Of a DNA stretch of 64,000 bases, positions 44,165 to 52,815 are shown piece by piece. The notes under the pieces were generated by a model. The model did not search any database, was not told the origin of the DNA, and saw only the letters and a list, made by a program, of their open reading frames with translations. The stretch is from Paenibacillus sp. MAEPY2. Its GTDB lineage: Bacteria; Bacillota; Bacilli; Paenibacillales; Paenibacillaceae. The position numbers were made by a program, and so were the translations under genes. The stretch's first letter is position 1; each line of letters opens with the position of its first letter. The stretch is taken from NCBI RefSeq assembly GCF_000499205.1, contig NZ_AWUK01000021.1, forward strand, positions 1 to 64,000, read 5' to 3'.

Positions 44165-45235
44165 TTAGTCTTGTTTACTTTCTTCGTGCCGGATGCGGAG
44201 TGTCTCGCCATGTCCCAACACCCGAATGCGCTCTGGGTTGATTCCCAGTCGTTCTCGTTCCACTTCCATTCGATCGAGTGCTTCCTTGGGTGTATCATCC
44301 GCCAGCTTAAACGTTCCATAATGCATGGGGACCATAAGCTGTGAACCTGTTTCTACAAAGCCCTGCAGCGCTTCTTCCGGCGTCACATGCTGTGATGTCA
44401 TGAACCACTCGGGCTCGTATGCGCCGATTGGCATCAGGGTGACACCGATGTCAAAGCGTTCTCCAATGGTTTTGAATCCCTGAAAGTATCCTGTATCCCC
44501 CACAAAATAAATAACAGGCGGGCCGCCGGGAGGATTAGCAACTGATGCTGATGTTTCTGATGGATCATCCGTTCCAGCTGCTCGGGAATTTTCATGAGCA
44601 CGGTCTTGACTCGTCGCAGCAGTCTCTTCAGACGGGACAACTGCAGGATGATGCTGTTCCAATACATAACCGCCCCAATGGGACATGTTGGTATCAAATA
44701 GGGTTCGGCGCGTCCAGTGCTGCGCTGGTACAAAGGTTATTTTGACACGGCCAAGCGTAATATGTTCCCACCATTTCATCTCATGACACCGATGGAATCC
44801 TTTGCGCACCATTTTGCGCTTCAGTCCATCGGGAACAATGAGCAGCGTCTTGGCCGTGACCAATTTCCGCAGCGATGCGAGATGCAAATGATCATAGTGG
44901 GAATGCGAGATCAGAATGACATCCAGAGGCGGAATATCCTGAATCGGAATGCCAGGCGCACCGAGTCTGCGCTGAAATCCCATTTTTTCGGCCCAAACCG
45001 GGTCTGTCACGATGTTTAATCCATGATATTGAATAAAAAATGTGGAATGTCCAATCCAGGTAATCGTGGTTTCAGCCTGGTTGGCATGCAGATAATCCAG
45101 TTCAGGTGGGTGCTTGGGCACGGTGTAGGAATAATCCTTAACTTTGCTGCGCCGCTGCTCCCTCCATTGCTTGAATTCCTTCAGCGTTTTGTCCGTACTT
45201 ACATTATCAATGTTGTTATAACGGATTTTCGGCAT
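44165..45235 (-). CDS. MBL-fold hydrolase of the NAPE-PLD/UlaG type
   Basis: A 356-residue metallo-beta-lactamase-fold protein. It has WIGHSTFFIQ, the metal motif HSHYDHL, the late GDTGYF, and HYGTFKL. The plan (IVTDPVW, PAQHWTRRT) matches N-acyl-phosphatidylethanolamine phospholipase D relatives, though the bacterial substrate is unknown. A low-complexity, S/T/E/A-rich insert (about residues 200-240, EETAATSQDRAHENSRAAG, key part) breaks the fold between two strands. ATG 45235 follows GGAGGAGGG; the longer frame is rejected. Confidence 0.85.
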   Translation of the reverse strand: MPKIRYNNIDNVSTDKTLKEFKQWREQRRSKVKDYSYTVPKHPPELDYLHANQAETTITWIGHSTFFIQYHGLNIVTDPVWAEKMGFQRRLGAPGIPIQDIPPLDVILISHSHYDHLHLASLRKLVTAKTLLIVPDGLKRKMVRKGFHRCHEMKWWEHITLGRVKITFVPAQHWTRRTLFDTNMSHWGGYVLEQHHPAVVPSEETAATSQDRAHENSRAAGTDDPSETSASVANPPGGPPVIYFVGDTGYFQGFKTIGERFDIGVTLMPIGAYEPEWFMTSQHVTPEEALQGFVETGSQLMVPMHYGTFKLADDTPKEALDRMEVERERLGINPERIRVLGHGETLRIRHEESKQD

Positions 45236-45307
45236 GAAAGGGCCCTCCTCCCCTCCTCTGTATCTTAACAAAAGATTACCCCGAATTGGAAAGTACGTAC
45301 CAACGAA

Positions 45308-45517
45308 TCAATCCCTTGGATTTTTGCATTTCGCCAAATAGATGAACAGAAACGCAATTGCAGCCACAATGATCAGTGGTGGGGCGTACATAATCGTAAA
45401 GGTCTCAAAAAAACTCAACCCCGTTATACCGGGAATCCCCGTCACTCCCGCGTCAGAGCTGAGAAGCAACCTTGGAAGCATGATGAACAGCATGTTGGGA
45501 AGCATGAATGGACTCAT
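45308..45517 (-). CDS. cydS: CydS-like small subunit of cytochrome bd oxidase
   Basis: A 69-residue hydrophobic protein. The C-terminal segment FETFTIMYAPPLIIVAAIAF closely resembles the CydS subunit of Geobacillus bd oxidase (which carries F-L-I-M-Y-A-P). The first 35 residues form an extra N-terminal part not present in the short Geobacillus form. The ATG overlaps the cydB stop (ATGA), so the gene is translationally coupled and belongs to the same operon. Confidence 0.75.
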   Translation of the reverse strand: MSPFMLPNMLFIMLPRLLLSSDAGVTGIPGITGLSFFETFTIMYAPPLIIVAAIAFLFIYLAKCKNPRD

Positions 45518-46548
45518 CCTTTCTTTTTACCAGCATTACCGCGCACATAATTGGCATCAAACAGAAACAGCTTCATAATGAGCACGAGTGAAGGAATGAG
45601 CACCAGCAGTCCAAGGCTGAACGCCGTAATAAGCGCAATACCCATCGTCTTGTTCGTAAAGCTGTCGTAAATATTAATGTACGGATACAGAATGTATGGA
45701 AGATGCGAGCGCCCATAGCCGTACCAGGCAAAGGCAAACTGCAGCATGACGGCGATAAAGCACCAGCCCATATATTTACGTTTCCATACCAGCGAGACGG
45801 CGATCACAAAACAGATAAAAGATGCGATGAACATCCAAGAGATATTCAGCATCTGCTCAAAGTGTGCGGGATTCTGTTTGTTGATCTGCAAAAATGCCAG
45901 AAAGCTGGCAAAGATCGTAGGCAGACTCCATAGGAGCGCATATTCCCGCAGGACTTCAAACGCAGTCTCATCCTCCGCCCGCTTGGCGTAGTAGGAAAGA
46001 AACATCGCAGAGATATACAGCACACTTACCAAAGCAAGCAATACAACAGACCAGGTATACGGATTCGTCAGAAACTCACGCCAGCGAAAAAATACCTGGT
46101 CACCCACCTGCTCAATAATTCCACCTTCGGATATCGCCAAAATGGTGGAAAATACCGCCGGAATCAGCAATCCCGTTGCTCCGTACAATGCCATGTAGAT
46201 CCGGCTGTTCTGCCCATGGTTCCCGTAGGTGTTATAGGCGTAGTACACGCCCCGGATGGCAAGCAGCACAATGGCCAATGAACCTGGAACAAGCAGCGCT
46301 GTCCCGTAATAAAAGGCGCTATCCGGATAAAATCCGACCAGACCGACAACAAAAAAGATCAGAAACACATTCGTCACTTCCCACACGGGGGAGAGATAGC
46401 GCTGAATAATGTTATGAATTTTGTTCTCGTGTCCGCTTAATATGCTGTAAAAGCTGAAAAATCCGGCTCCAAAATCAATCGAAGCCACGATCAGATATCC
46501 AAACAGAAACGTCCACAAGATCGCGATGCCTGCAATTTCAAAACTCAA
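45514..46548 (-). CDS. cydB: Cytochrome bd ubiquinol oxidase subunit II
   Basis: A 344-residue membrane protein with eight to nine helices. The N-terminus (IAILWTFLFGYLIVASIDFGAGFF, key part) carries the GYLI..DFG motif of CydB, and AWYGYGRSHLPYILYP is well conserved. It pairs with CydA to hold the haem site of the oxygen reductase. It overlaps both cydA (ATGA, 46545-46548) and cydS. Confidence 0.93.
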   Translation of the reverse strand: MSFEIAGIAILWTFLFGYLIVASIDFGAGFFSFYSILSGHENKIHNIIQRYLSPVWEVTNVFLIFFVVGLVGFYPDSAFYYGTALLVPGSLAIVLLAIRGVYYAYNTYGNHGQNSRIYMALYGATGLLIPAVFSTILAISEGGIIEQVGDQVFFRWREFLTNPYTWSVVLLALVSVLYISAMFLSYYAKRAEDETAFEVLREYALLWSLPTIFASFLAFLQINKQNPAHFEQMLNISWMFIASFICFVIAVSLVWKRKYMGWCFIAVMLQFAFAWYGYGRSHLPYILYPYINIYDSFTNKTMGIALITAFSLGLLVLIPSLVLIMKLFLFDANYVRGNAGKKKG

Positions 46549-47891
46549 TGCACGATCCCTCCTTCCAGACCGAGAGACTCCAGTTCCTTCTCTGCTTCCT
46601 TGTTACGGAACAGCTTGCTGAGTACCCGGATTGCGGAGAAGCAAAGGATCAGGTACAGCAGAATAAACAGAATCAGCATCCACCCCACGGAGGTTGACGT
46701 TGTTGCGGCTTCCGACACCTTCATGTAACCGCGCAATATCCAGGGCTGCCTGCCAACCTCGGCAAACATCCAGCCCAGTTCAATGGCAATCATGGCCAGC
46801 GGCCCGAGCAGGACGATGCCGAGCAGCAGCCATTTGGGATAAGGCTTGCGCCCAGGCAGCCAGCGACGGATTACATAGAGCACCGGAATCAGCAGAATGA
46901 TCACGCCGGTCGTCACTTTAAGGTCAAACATATAGTGAATGGACAACGGCGGCCTGAGATCGGCCGGAAATTCTTCCAGCCCTTTCACTTCCGTGTCGGG
47001 TCTGTTTCCCGCCAATATGCTGAGTGCATAGGGAATCTCAATGGCGTATTTCACTTCATTGTTCTCGTCAAGAATGCCCCCATAGACCAGCGGCGCCTTC
47101 GTCATTGTTTTGAAATGCCACTCCGCGGCGGCCAGCTTCTCCGGTTGGTATTTCGCCAGAAATTTACCGGAAGAATCTCCGATCATGACCGTGCTGACCG
47201 CAAATACGAGTGCACATACCGTTGTGAGTTTAAGTGCTTTTTTATAATAGACATGGTTCCGACCCCGCAGCAGACTGAACGCGGCGATACCTGCGAGAAC
47301 CCCTGCACTTAAGGTATACGAAGAGGCAAGCACATGAGATACCTTCGTTGGGGTAGCCGGATTCAGCATCGCGGCAATCGGATGGATATCCTTCATGATG
47401 CCATTAATCAGGGTAAACCCCTGAGGTTGGTTCATAAAAGAATTCACCGTTGTGATGAATATCGCAGAGGCAGAGGAACCCAACGCCACCGGAATAAGCA
47501 GCAGCATATGCGTATATTTCTTTTTGAAACGGTCCCATGTGTAAAGGTAAATGCCAAGAAAGATCGCCTCCACAAAAAAGGCGAACGTCTCCATAAACAG
47601 TGGCAAGGCAATCGCCTGCCCCGCTACTCGCATAAACATCGGCCACAGCAGGCTGAGCTGTAAACCGATGGAGGTGCCTGTAACCACACCCACGGCAACG
47701 GTAATGACAAAACCACGCGCCCATCTGCGCGCCAGCAAGGTGTAATGGATATCATTGGTGCGCAATCCGCGCCATTCAGCCAAGGCAATCATGAGTGGAA
47801 CACCTACACCGATGGAGGCAAAAATGATGTGCACAAACAGGGTAAGACCGGTAAGCATCCGGCTGAGTAGAACAGGGTCCAGGGATGACAT
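46545..47891 (-). CDS. cydA: Cytochrome bd ubiquinol oxidase subunit I
   Basis: A 448-residue subunit carrying the haems b558, b595 and d. His ligands are likely in TLFVHIIFASIGVG and TKVSHVLASSY. The conserved quinol and haem motif ELGWMFAEVGRQPWIL is present. The protein is shorter than the Escherichia coli form, so its Q-loop is the short Bacillota type. ATG 47891 follows GAGGAG (nine-base spacing); the frame continues to a GTG at 47912. The oxidase uses quinol to reduce oxygen with high affinity. Confidence 0.93.
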   Translation of the reverse strand: MSSLDPVLLSRMLTGLTLFVHIIFASIGVGVPLMIALAEWRGLRTNDIHYTLLARRWARGFVITVAVGVVTGTSIGLQLSLLWPMFMRVAGQAIALPLFMETFAFFVEAIFLGIYLYTWDRFKKKYTHMLLLIPVALGSSASAIFITTVNSFMNQPQGFTLINGIMKDIHPIAAMLNPATPTKVSHVLASSYTLSAGVLAGIAAFSLLRGRNHVYYKKALKLTTVCALVFAVSTVMIGDSSGKFLAKYQPEKLAAAEWHFKTMTKAPLVYGGILDENNEVKYAIEIPYALSILAGNRPDTEVKGLEEFPADLRPPLSIHYMFDLKVTTGVIILLIPVLYVIRRWLPGRKPYPKWLLLGIVLLGPLAMIAIELGWMFAEVGRQPWILRGYMKVSEAATTSTSVGWMLILFILLYLILCFSAIRVLSKLFRNKEAEKELESLGLEGGIVH

Positions 47892-47957
47892 GGGGTTACA
47901 CTCCTCTTTCACATAATCATTATGTACGACTTCATACCGTCTGGATGACGATATGAC

Positions 47958-48062
47958 TCAATAACTCATGATCCGGATAATACTTTTGACAACGGCATAT
48001 AGCACAATCACGGCTGCGACCAAGCAGACGATAATAAGGGTTTTCTCTTGTTTACGGAACAT
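47958..48062 (-). CDS. 34-residue single-span membrane peptide upstream of cydA
   Basis: The sequence starts MFRKQEKTLIIVCLVAAVIV and continues with LYAVVKSI, forming one hydrophobic span with positive ends. AAAGGAGG lies 11 bases upstream of ATG 48062. It lies 66 bases before cydA on the same strand, after the same promoter. I do not recognise it. By position it might be a bd-oxidase accessory subunit, like the CydX or CydH peptides of other bacteria, though sequence similarity cannot be claimed. Confidence 0.6.
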   Translation of the reverse strand: MFRKQEKTLIIVCLVAAVIVLYAVVKSIIRIMSY

Positions 48063-48093
48063 AGACCTGCCGTCCTCCTTTTGCATGGAATGC

Positions 48094-48122
48094 AAATTAT
48101 TGGCTCTATAGACAGTTTGCAA
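48094..48122 (-). promoter_or_regulatory. Probable promoter of the cyd operon
   Basis: Minus strand TTGCAA (48117-48122), 17 bases, TAATTT (48094-48099). No clear Rex-type TTGTGA palindrome is visible next to it. Confidence 0.45.
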
Positions 48123-48154
48123 AAGAAGTTGTTTTTTTATCCGGGAAATTTTGA

Positions 48155-48215
48155 AAAACAAAAAAGCCCTTATCGATTTCAGGATGAAAGCATCCTTTCC
48201 GATAAAGACTTTCTC
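48155..48215 (-). terminator. Terminator of the 948-residue kinase gene
   Basis: Minus strand stem built from AGTCTTTATCG/CGATAAGGGCT and an inner AGGATG/CATCCT, followed by six T. Confidence 0.7.
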
Positions 48216-48220
48216 TTGCC

Positions 48221-51067
48221 TTACACGAGTTCGTCTTGCTTGGGCAATCGAACCTTGAACGTACTTCCTTTGAGCGGCGCGGATGTAAAGGTGAGCGTAC
48301 CCTGGTGGTCCTCTACAATTTTGCGCGAAATGTAAAGCCCCAGTCCAGTCCCGCCAATCTGGCGATGATCCGAATTGTCCACACGATAAAACTTCGTAAA
48401 CAGTAGGTCCTGCACGTTCTCTGGAATACCTATACCATAATCACGTACATCGATGCATAACCATTCTTTCTCTTCCCACAGCGTAATATCAATTCGGTCT
48501 GCTCCAGGCGAGTACTTGACCGCGTTACCAATCAAATTATGGAGCACCTGAACCATACGGTTCTGGTCCGCATAAGCAAAAAAGTCTCCATTAAATGCAT
48601 GCACATAGATGCGCTGAATGGATTGCATATTCCATTGCTCTGCAACACCCTCAACCAGTTCAAGCAAAGGTACATAGGTCTTGTGGTAGGTCATGCCTTC
48701 ATTGTCTAAACGTTGAATATCAAGTACATCATCCAGCAGACTACTCAGCCGCGAGCCTTCCGAGGATATGGTTTCCATGAACTCCTGACGCTGTGAAGCA
48801 GGAAGATCATACATCATCATTAGTTCCACATAGCCCATAATGGTCGCTACAGGGGTACGAAGCTCATGCGAGACCACACTGATCAGTTCGTTTTTCATCC
48901 GATTCAGACGTTCTTCCTCCGTACGATCGCGGAACACCAGCAGAAATCCATGGTTTTTACCGGGAACATCCACTTGCTTCATGTACAGGGAAAATACACT
49001 CTTTTCCACATCATTGAATATAAATTCAGTTTCAACAAAAGCCTGTTCTCCGTCCAGAAATGCACGCGTCTGTTCCATCAAATTGAAATCGGGGGTTAAC
49101 ACCATGGTGTCAATCGCATTGGCTAGATCCTCAATGGACCTACCTGAAAAATCTCCGAGACCAAACATTTCTTCAATTCTTCTGTTCACTATCGTGATGG
49201 TGCCAGACCGATCAGACATGACCAGACCTTCCCGAACGGATTCAATGAAATGCTCGCTAATGTCCCGCTGCTCCTGAATAGCAACTTTTTCGTGAAACAG
49301 TTCAGCATTCAGCTTCTCCAAAGCCAGCGCATGACGTACACGTTCTTCCTCAGCTCTTGTCCGCTCGGTAATATCCTTGATAAACAAGTTATACAGCGTT
49401 TCGTTATTGCCCAACTGAATTTCTACAATTTTGTACTCAATCGGAAAAACTGAACCATCCCGGCGTATGCCTGAAATCTCTTCCACAATGTCATGCCTTT
49501 TACCCAAGATAAACTCAAATCTTTCCAGCATTTTTTTGATTTCCATATAGCTCGCTCCCTGGAATAGGGATGGGGCTTCCTTCTCGAATATCACTTCTTC
49601 CCGTTTTAGTCCAAACATTCTTTCGGCTTCGGGATTAAACTCGATAATCAGCCCGTTCGAATCCACAGCAATAATGGCATCGATGGATGAATCAATAATC
49701 GCTCGTTTGATCTCCTCACTATTCTTCAGCTCTTTCGTTCGTTCTTTGACTCTATCTTCCAGGGTGTGCTTGTCCTGGCGAATCTGTTCGAATTGTTCAA
49801 GGAGCACATCGGCCATTTTGCGCAGATTGCCAATCAAAATCTGTACTTCTGTTACATGACTGCTCGGCCACTCCATTTTTCCATTACGAAATAACAGCCT
49901 TGGTAGAGAGCCAGTCATGCGTGTAAGGCGCTTCAATGGACTTACCACTTTTCGACTGAGCGGAGCGGCTACAATCATGGAAACCATGAAAATGATAAAC
50001 AACGATTGAAGTGTAGTCAGATAGATCGACTCGATTCGTGTATAATAATGGGCTGAACTGGTCTCAACGAATACTCGGTATGCTGTACTTGTAGTCATAT
50101 CTGCTTCGTACATGAATGAAGCCTCTTTCCAGTGAGTAAGCACATCACTGTAATAAGCATCACCGGAGCGAAATAAAATGCTGTTCTCCCCTGGATTCAG
50201 AAAACGATAATTATTGAAATCAAGATGTTCTCCTACCCGAAGTGTATCCAGCCCTGAAGCAATGACCCTATCATTGGAATCCAGAATAATGACGTTTACG
50301 TCCAGCAGATGATGATAGCGCTCCATGCTCTGCTGCATGTTCTCATTGGTTAAATATTGTTCATTTAAATCCTTGATAACTGCATTGGCAGCATGTTTCA
50401 GATTCAGCATGATGGTATCATTTATTTGCCCCAATTGTCTGCGACTATCTGCGGACAACAGGATAAGGGAAACAACAACTACAAAGGCTACAACGTATTT
50501 AAAAGCAATTCTCGTGAGCGGAATGGTTCCTGTTCGTTTCGACTTCAGTTCACCATTTATAATCCAGAAGTCCACCACTATGCCTGCAATCAGCGCGTTA
50601 ACCATGCTGATTACAGCGACATGCATATAGCCATACTTTAATTCGTCAAGACTGATGCCCATGATGAAATATCCGTAAAAAATCACTGGCAGTAACATCA
50701 CAACCCAAAATACGGCGTTGGCTTTTATGATGCTTCCATTTTTCGAGCGTATCTGCCACACCAGCATCCAGATTAATTCGATGAAATGAGCTCCGATCAT
50801 AAACAGGCTGTTAGGGACCAATTCTGTGCATAACACACCCAAAGAGCTGATCCCTATATAGGTAATGAATCCGTAAATAGCCCCATGTAAGCGCAGGGCA
50901 ATAAAAGCTGCGGCTATACCGAACATTAGCTGTACACCATAAAATAAAGTTAAGGGAAATATCGTTCCAAGCGTCCCAAGGATAATAAGTATGGCAGTGC
51001 CCAGCCACGGAATACGGAGTTTGATTATCACCCAATCTAACACCTTGCTAGCCTTTATGTAGTCCAT
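48221..51067 (-). CDS. Membrane sensor histidine kinase with two PAS domains
   Basis: A 948-residue kinase. The N-terminal region contains six membrane spans (1-175), resembling a 5TM/LytS-like sensor. A further span (about 190) precedes an external region (about 210-350), a span, and HAMP (about 375-430). Then come a coiled coil, two PAS domains (about 455-575 and 600-715), HisKA (VVSHELRTPVATIMG) and HATPase (DYGIGIPENV, GTGLGLYIS). It has no receiver. It is divergent from an OmpR-type regulator 343 bases away, its probable partner. The signal is unknown. Confidence 0.88.
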   Translation of the reverse strand: MDYIKASKVLDWVIIKLRIPWLGTAILIILGTLGTIFPLTLFYGVQLMFGIAAAFIALRLHGAIYGFITYIGISSLGVLCTELVPNSLFMIGAHFIELIWMLVWQIRSKNGSIIKANAVFWVVMLLPVIFYGYFIMGISLDELKYGYMHVAVISMVNALIAGIVVDFWIINGELKSKRTGTIPLTRIAFKYVVAFVVVVSLILLSADSRRQLGQINDTIMLNLKHAANAVIKDLNEQYLTNENMQQSMERYHHLLDVNVIILDSNDRVIASGLDTLRVGEHLDFNNYRFLNPGENSILFRSGDAYYSDVLTHWKEASFMYEADMTTSTAYRVFVETSSAHYYTRIESIYLTTLQSLFIIFMVSMIVAAPLSRKVVSPLKRLTRMTGSLPRLLFRNGKMEWPSSHVTEVQILIGNLRKMADVLLEQFEQIRQDKHTLEDRVKERTKELKNSEEIKRAIIDSSIDAIIAVDSNGLIIEFNPEAERMFGLKREEVIFEKEAPSLFQGASYMEIKKMLERFEFILGKRHDIVEEISGIRRDGSVFPIEYKIVEIQLGNNETLYNLFIKDITERTRAEEERVRHALALEKLNAELFHEKVAIQEQRDISEHFIESVREGLVMSDRSGTITIVNRRIEEMFGLGDFSGRSIEDLANAIDTMVLTPDFNLMEQTRAFLDGEQAFVETEFIFNDVEKSVFSLYMKQVDVPGKNHGFLLVFRDRTEEERLNRMKNELISVVSHELRTPVATIMGYVELMMMYDLPASQRQEFMETISSEGSRLSSLLDDVLDIQRLDNEGMTYHKTYVPLLELVEGVAEQWNMQSIQRIYVHAFNGDFFAYADQNRMVQVLHNLIGNAVKYSPGADRIDITLWEEKEWLCIDVRDYGIGIPENVQDLLFTKFYRVDNSDHRQIGGTGLGLYISRKIVEDHQGTLTFTSAPLKGSTFKVRLPKQDELV

Positions 51068-51410
51068 AGGCAGTTGCCCTCATGACTGATTTCTATGTTT
51101 GCATTCAACAACAACGTTGGTTCCTCCCGTAAATAAAGCTCGTAAAATCGACTTTTTTTCCTTTCATCGATCTGATACATTATACTGTAATTACCTCTCC
51201 ATGTAGCTTTGGGAAATTTTGAATGATCGGCAAATAAGCTACATTCATGGTAAAATACTGAGGTTTGGCTCGAACTCTATACAATTCTCTACATATGCAT
51301 CCTATATTCTGGAATACAAACATTAAAAAATTTGCAGTATTCCCTCACAAAATTACGACAAATTTCTAGAAATTTCTTAACAAATTCATTTCATCAGGAG
51401 TGTGACCTCA
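51068..51410. promoter_or_regulatory. Divergent control region of the two-component pair
   Basis: This 343-base gap holds no gene. It includes a spaced inverted repeat (ATGTAGCTT 51201-51209 and AAGCTACAT 51236-51244) that could bind a dimeric regulator. A/T-rich stretches on both sides could serve as divergent promoters, but no perfect box stands out. Confidence 0.4.
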
Positions 51411-52109
51411 ATGTCTATTAAAGTACTTCTTATAGAAGATGAGAAAAATCTGGCCGACATGATTGCTTTCTTTCTTGAGGAGGAGGGTTACATAACTGAA
51501 CGGGTTCATCATGCACGCGAAGCAATTCAACTTTTCCCACGATTCCAGCCTGATATTGTAGTGACTGACTTGATGCTGCCTGAAATGGACGGCAATGATC
51601 TGGTTGATGCGTTTCGTCAGCACTCCACTGTACCCATACTCATGATCTCAGCCAGCACCATGCTGAATGATCGGCTCAGAGCATTGCATAATGGTGCGGA
51701 TGATTTTCTATGTAAACCCTTTAGTCTGAAAGAGCTGGATGCCCGCATGAAAGCTTTACTCCGCAGATCGGCAATCGCCTACCCGAACAAACCGGTAAAA
51801 GAGGACAAGCCTACTGAAGTCGCTGGACATGTCAGTGTAAATGAGTACAGACGAACCTTGTTTGTGGATGGTCATGAAATCGAGGTTACGCATATCGAAT
51901 TTGAGATTATGAAGGAATTGTACCGGAATCCCGGCAAGGTATTTACCCGCAATGAACTTATGGACCGAATTAAGGGCTCAGAGCGGGCATATCTCGACCG
52001 TACAATCGATGTGCACATCTCCAGTCTGCGCAAAAAAATTGAGCCCGACCCCAAAAATCCACGGTATATCAAGACGGTTTGGGGAACGGGATATAAATAC
52101 GTCATTTAG
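51411..52109 (+). CDS. OmpR/PhoB family response regulator
   Basis: A 232-residue regulator: receiver (1-120, acceptor Asp53 in VVTDLMLPEMDG, Lys in DDFLCKPFSLKEL), then a winged helix (about 135-232, RTIDVHISSLRKKIEPDPKNPRYIKTVWGTGYKYVI, key part). It binds DNA as a dimer when phosphorylated. ATG 51411 follows AGGAG (ten-base spacing). Likely partner: the divergent 948-residue kinase. Confidence 0.9.
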   Translation: MSIKVLLIEDEKNLADMIAFFLEEEGYITERVHHAREAIQLFPRFQPDIVVTDLMLPEMDGNDLVDAFRQHSTVPILMISASTMLNDRLRALHNGADDFLCKPFSLKELDARMKALLRRSAIAYPNKPVKEDKPTEVAGHVSVNEYRRTLFVDGHEIEVTHIEFEIMKELYRNPGKVFTRNELMDRIKGSERAYLDRTIDVHISSLRKKIEPDPKNPRYIKTVWGTGYKYVI

Positions 52110-52149
52110 TACACGGCGAAATTACATAACGGCTCATGTCCTCTCTCTG

Positions 52150-52590
52150 TCATCGTCTCATCGACCGGGTTGAGGGCAGAGCTGTTTTTGATTTGCAGGC
52201 AACAGAATGCAGCCACCGCTGGATTTCCATGATCAGTCCTTCGGGTTCTTTCTCTTTCCAGAGAATCAACTTCATCAGACCGGTGCCCGTGATAAGCTGC
52301 AAATGGCGCTTGCGAATCAGGGATTGGAAATCTGTTATCACCAGTAAAGGAATCTGAGGCACAAATGCCCGGATGGCATTCGCTGCTGAAACGGCTTGCC
52401 CGGCGTCCTGATAATCCACAATACAATAACGGGCTGTCCCCCATTTCGACCCGACCATGCTTTCCATATTTTTTTCTGTCTTAACTGCTGACTCCCTCTT
52501 CTCGTCTGTTATCCATTCATTCAACAATTCAATAATATGATCATAATCAATACCACGACTTCCGTCCGAAAGTACGGTAATGGGTTCCAT
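52150..52590 (-). CDS. Receiver-like protein lacking the acidic pocket
   Basis: A 146-residue protein. The segment ARYCIVDYQDAGQAVSAANAIRAFVPQIPLLVITD (key part) has the spacing of the third strand, third helix and fourth strand of a receiver domain, with Asp in IVDY at the acceptor position. The N-terminus lacks the DD pair, and no Lys-Pro follows. I suggest a pseudo-receiver, but it is not a recognised family member. ATG 52590 follows GGAGGT (seven-base spacing). It is convergent with the response regulator 40 bases away. Confidence 0.55.
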   Translation of the reverse strand: MEPITVLSDGSRGIDYDHIIELLNEWITDEKRESAVKTEKNMESMVGSKWGTARYCIVDYQDAGQAVSAANAIRAFVPQIPLLVITDFQSLIRKRHLQLITGTGLMKLILWKEKEPEGLIMEIQRWLHSVACKSKTALPSTRSMRR

Positions 52591-52815
52591 AGCGATTACC
52601 TCCAGTTCATTCTCTTGTCTTATTGTGCCAATCTTCATTTAAAAATGTTCGTGTTCTCACATAAAAGAAGTGTTAACTATCTTCGTATATCTTCACAAAC
52701 GCTGTAAGGTACATTACCCATTTCGCAGTTTGCAGCAATTCATGTAAAATAGGGATATGCCCGTGCCCATTGCGGGAACTTTAAGTATGAATCCGGTACA
52801 GGAGGTTATGAACTG

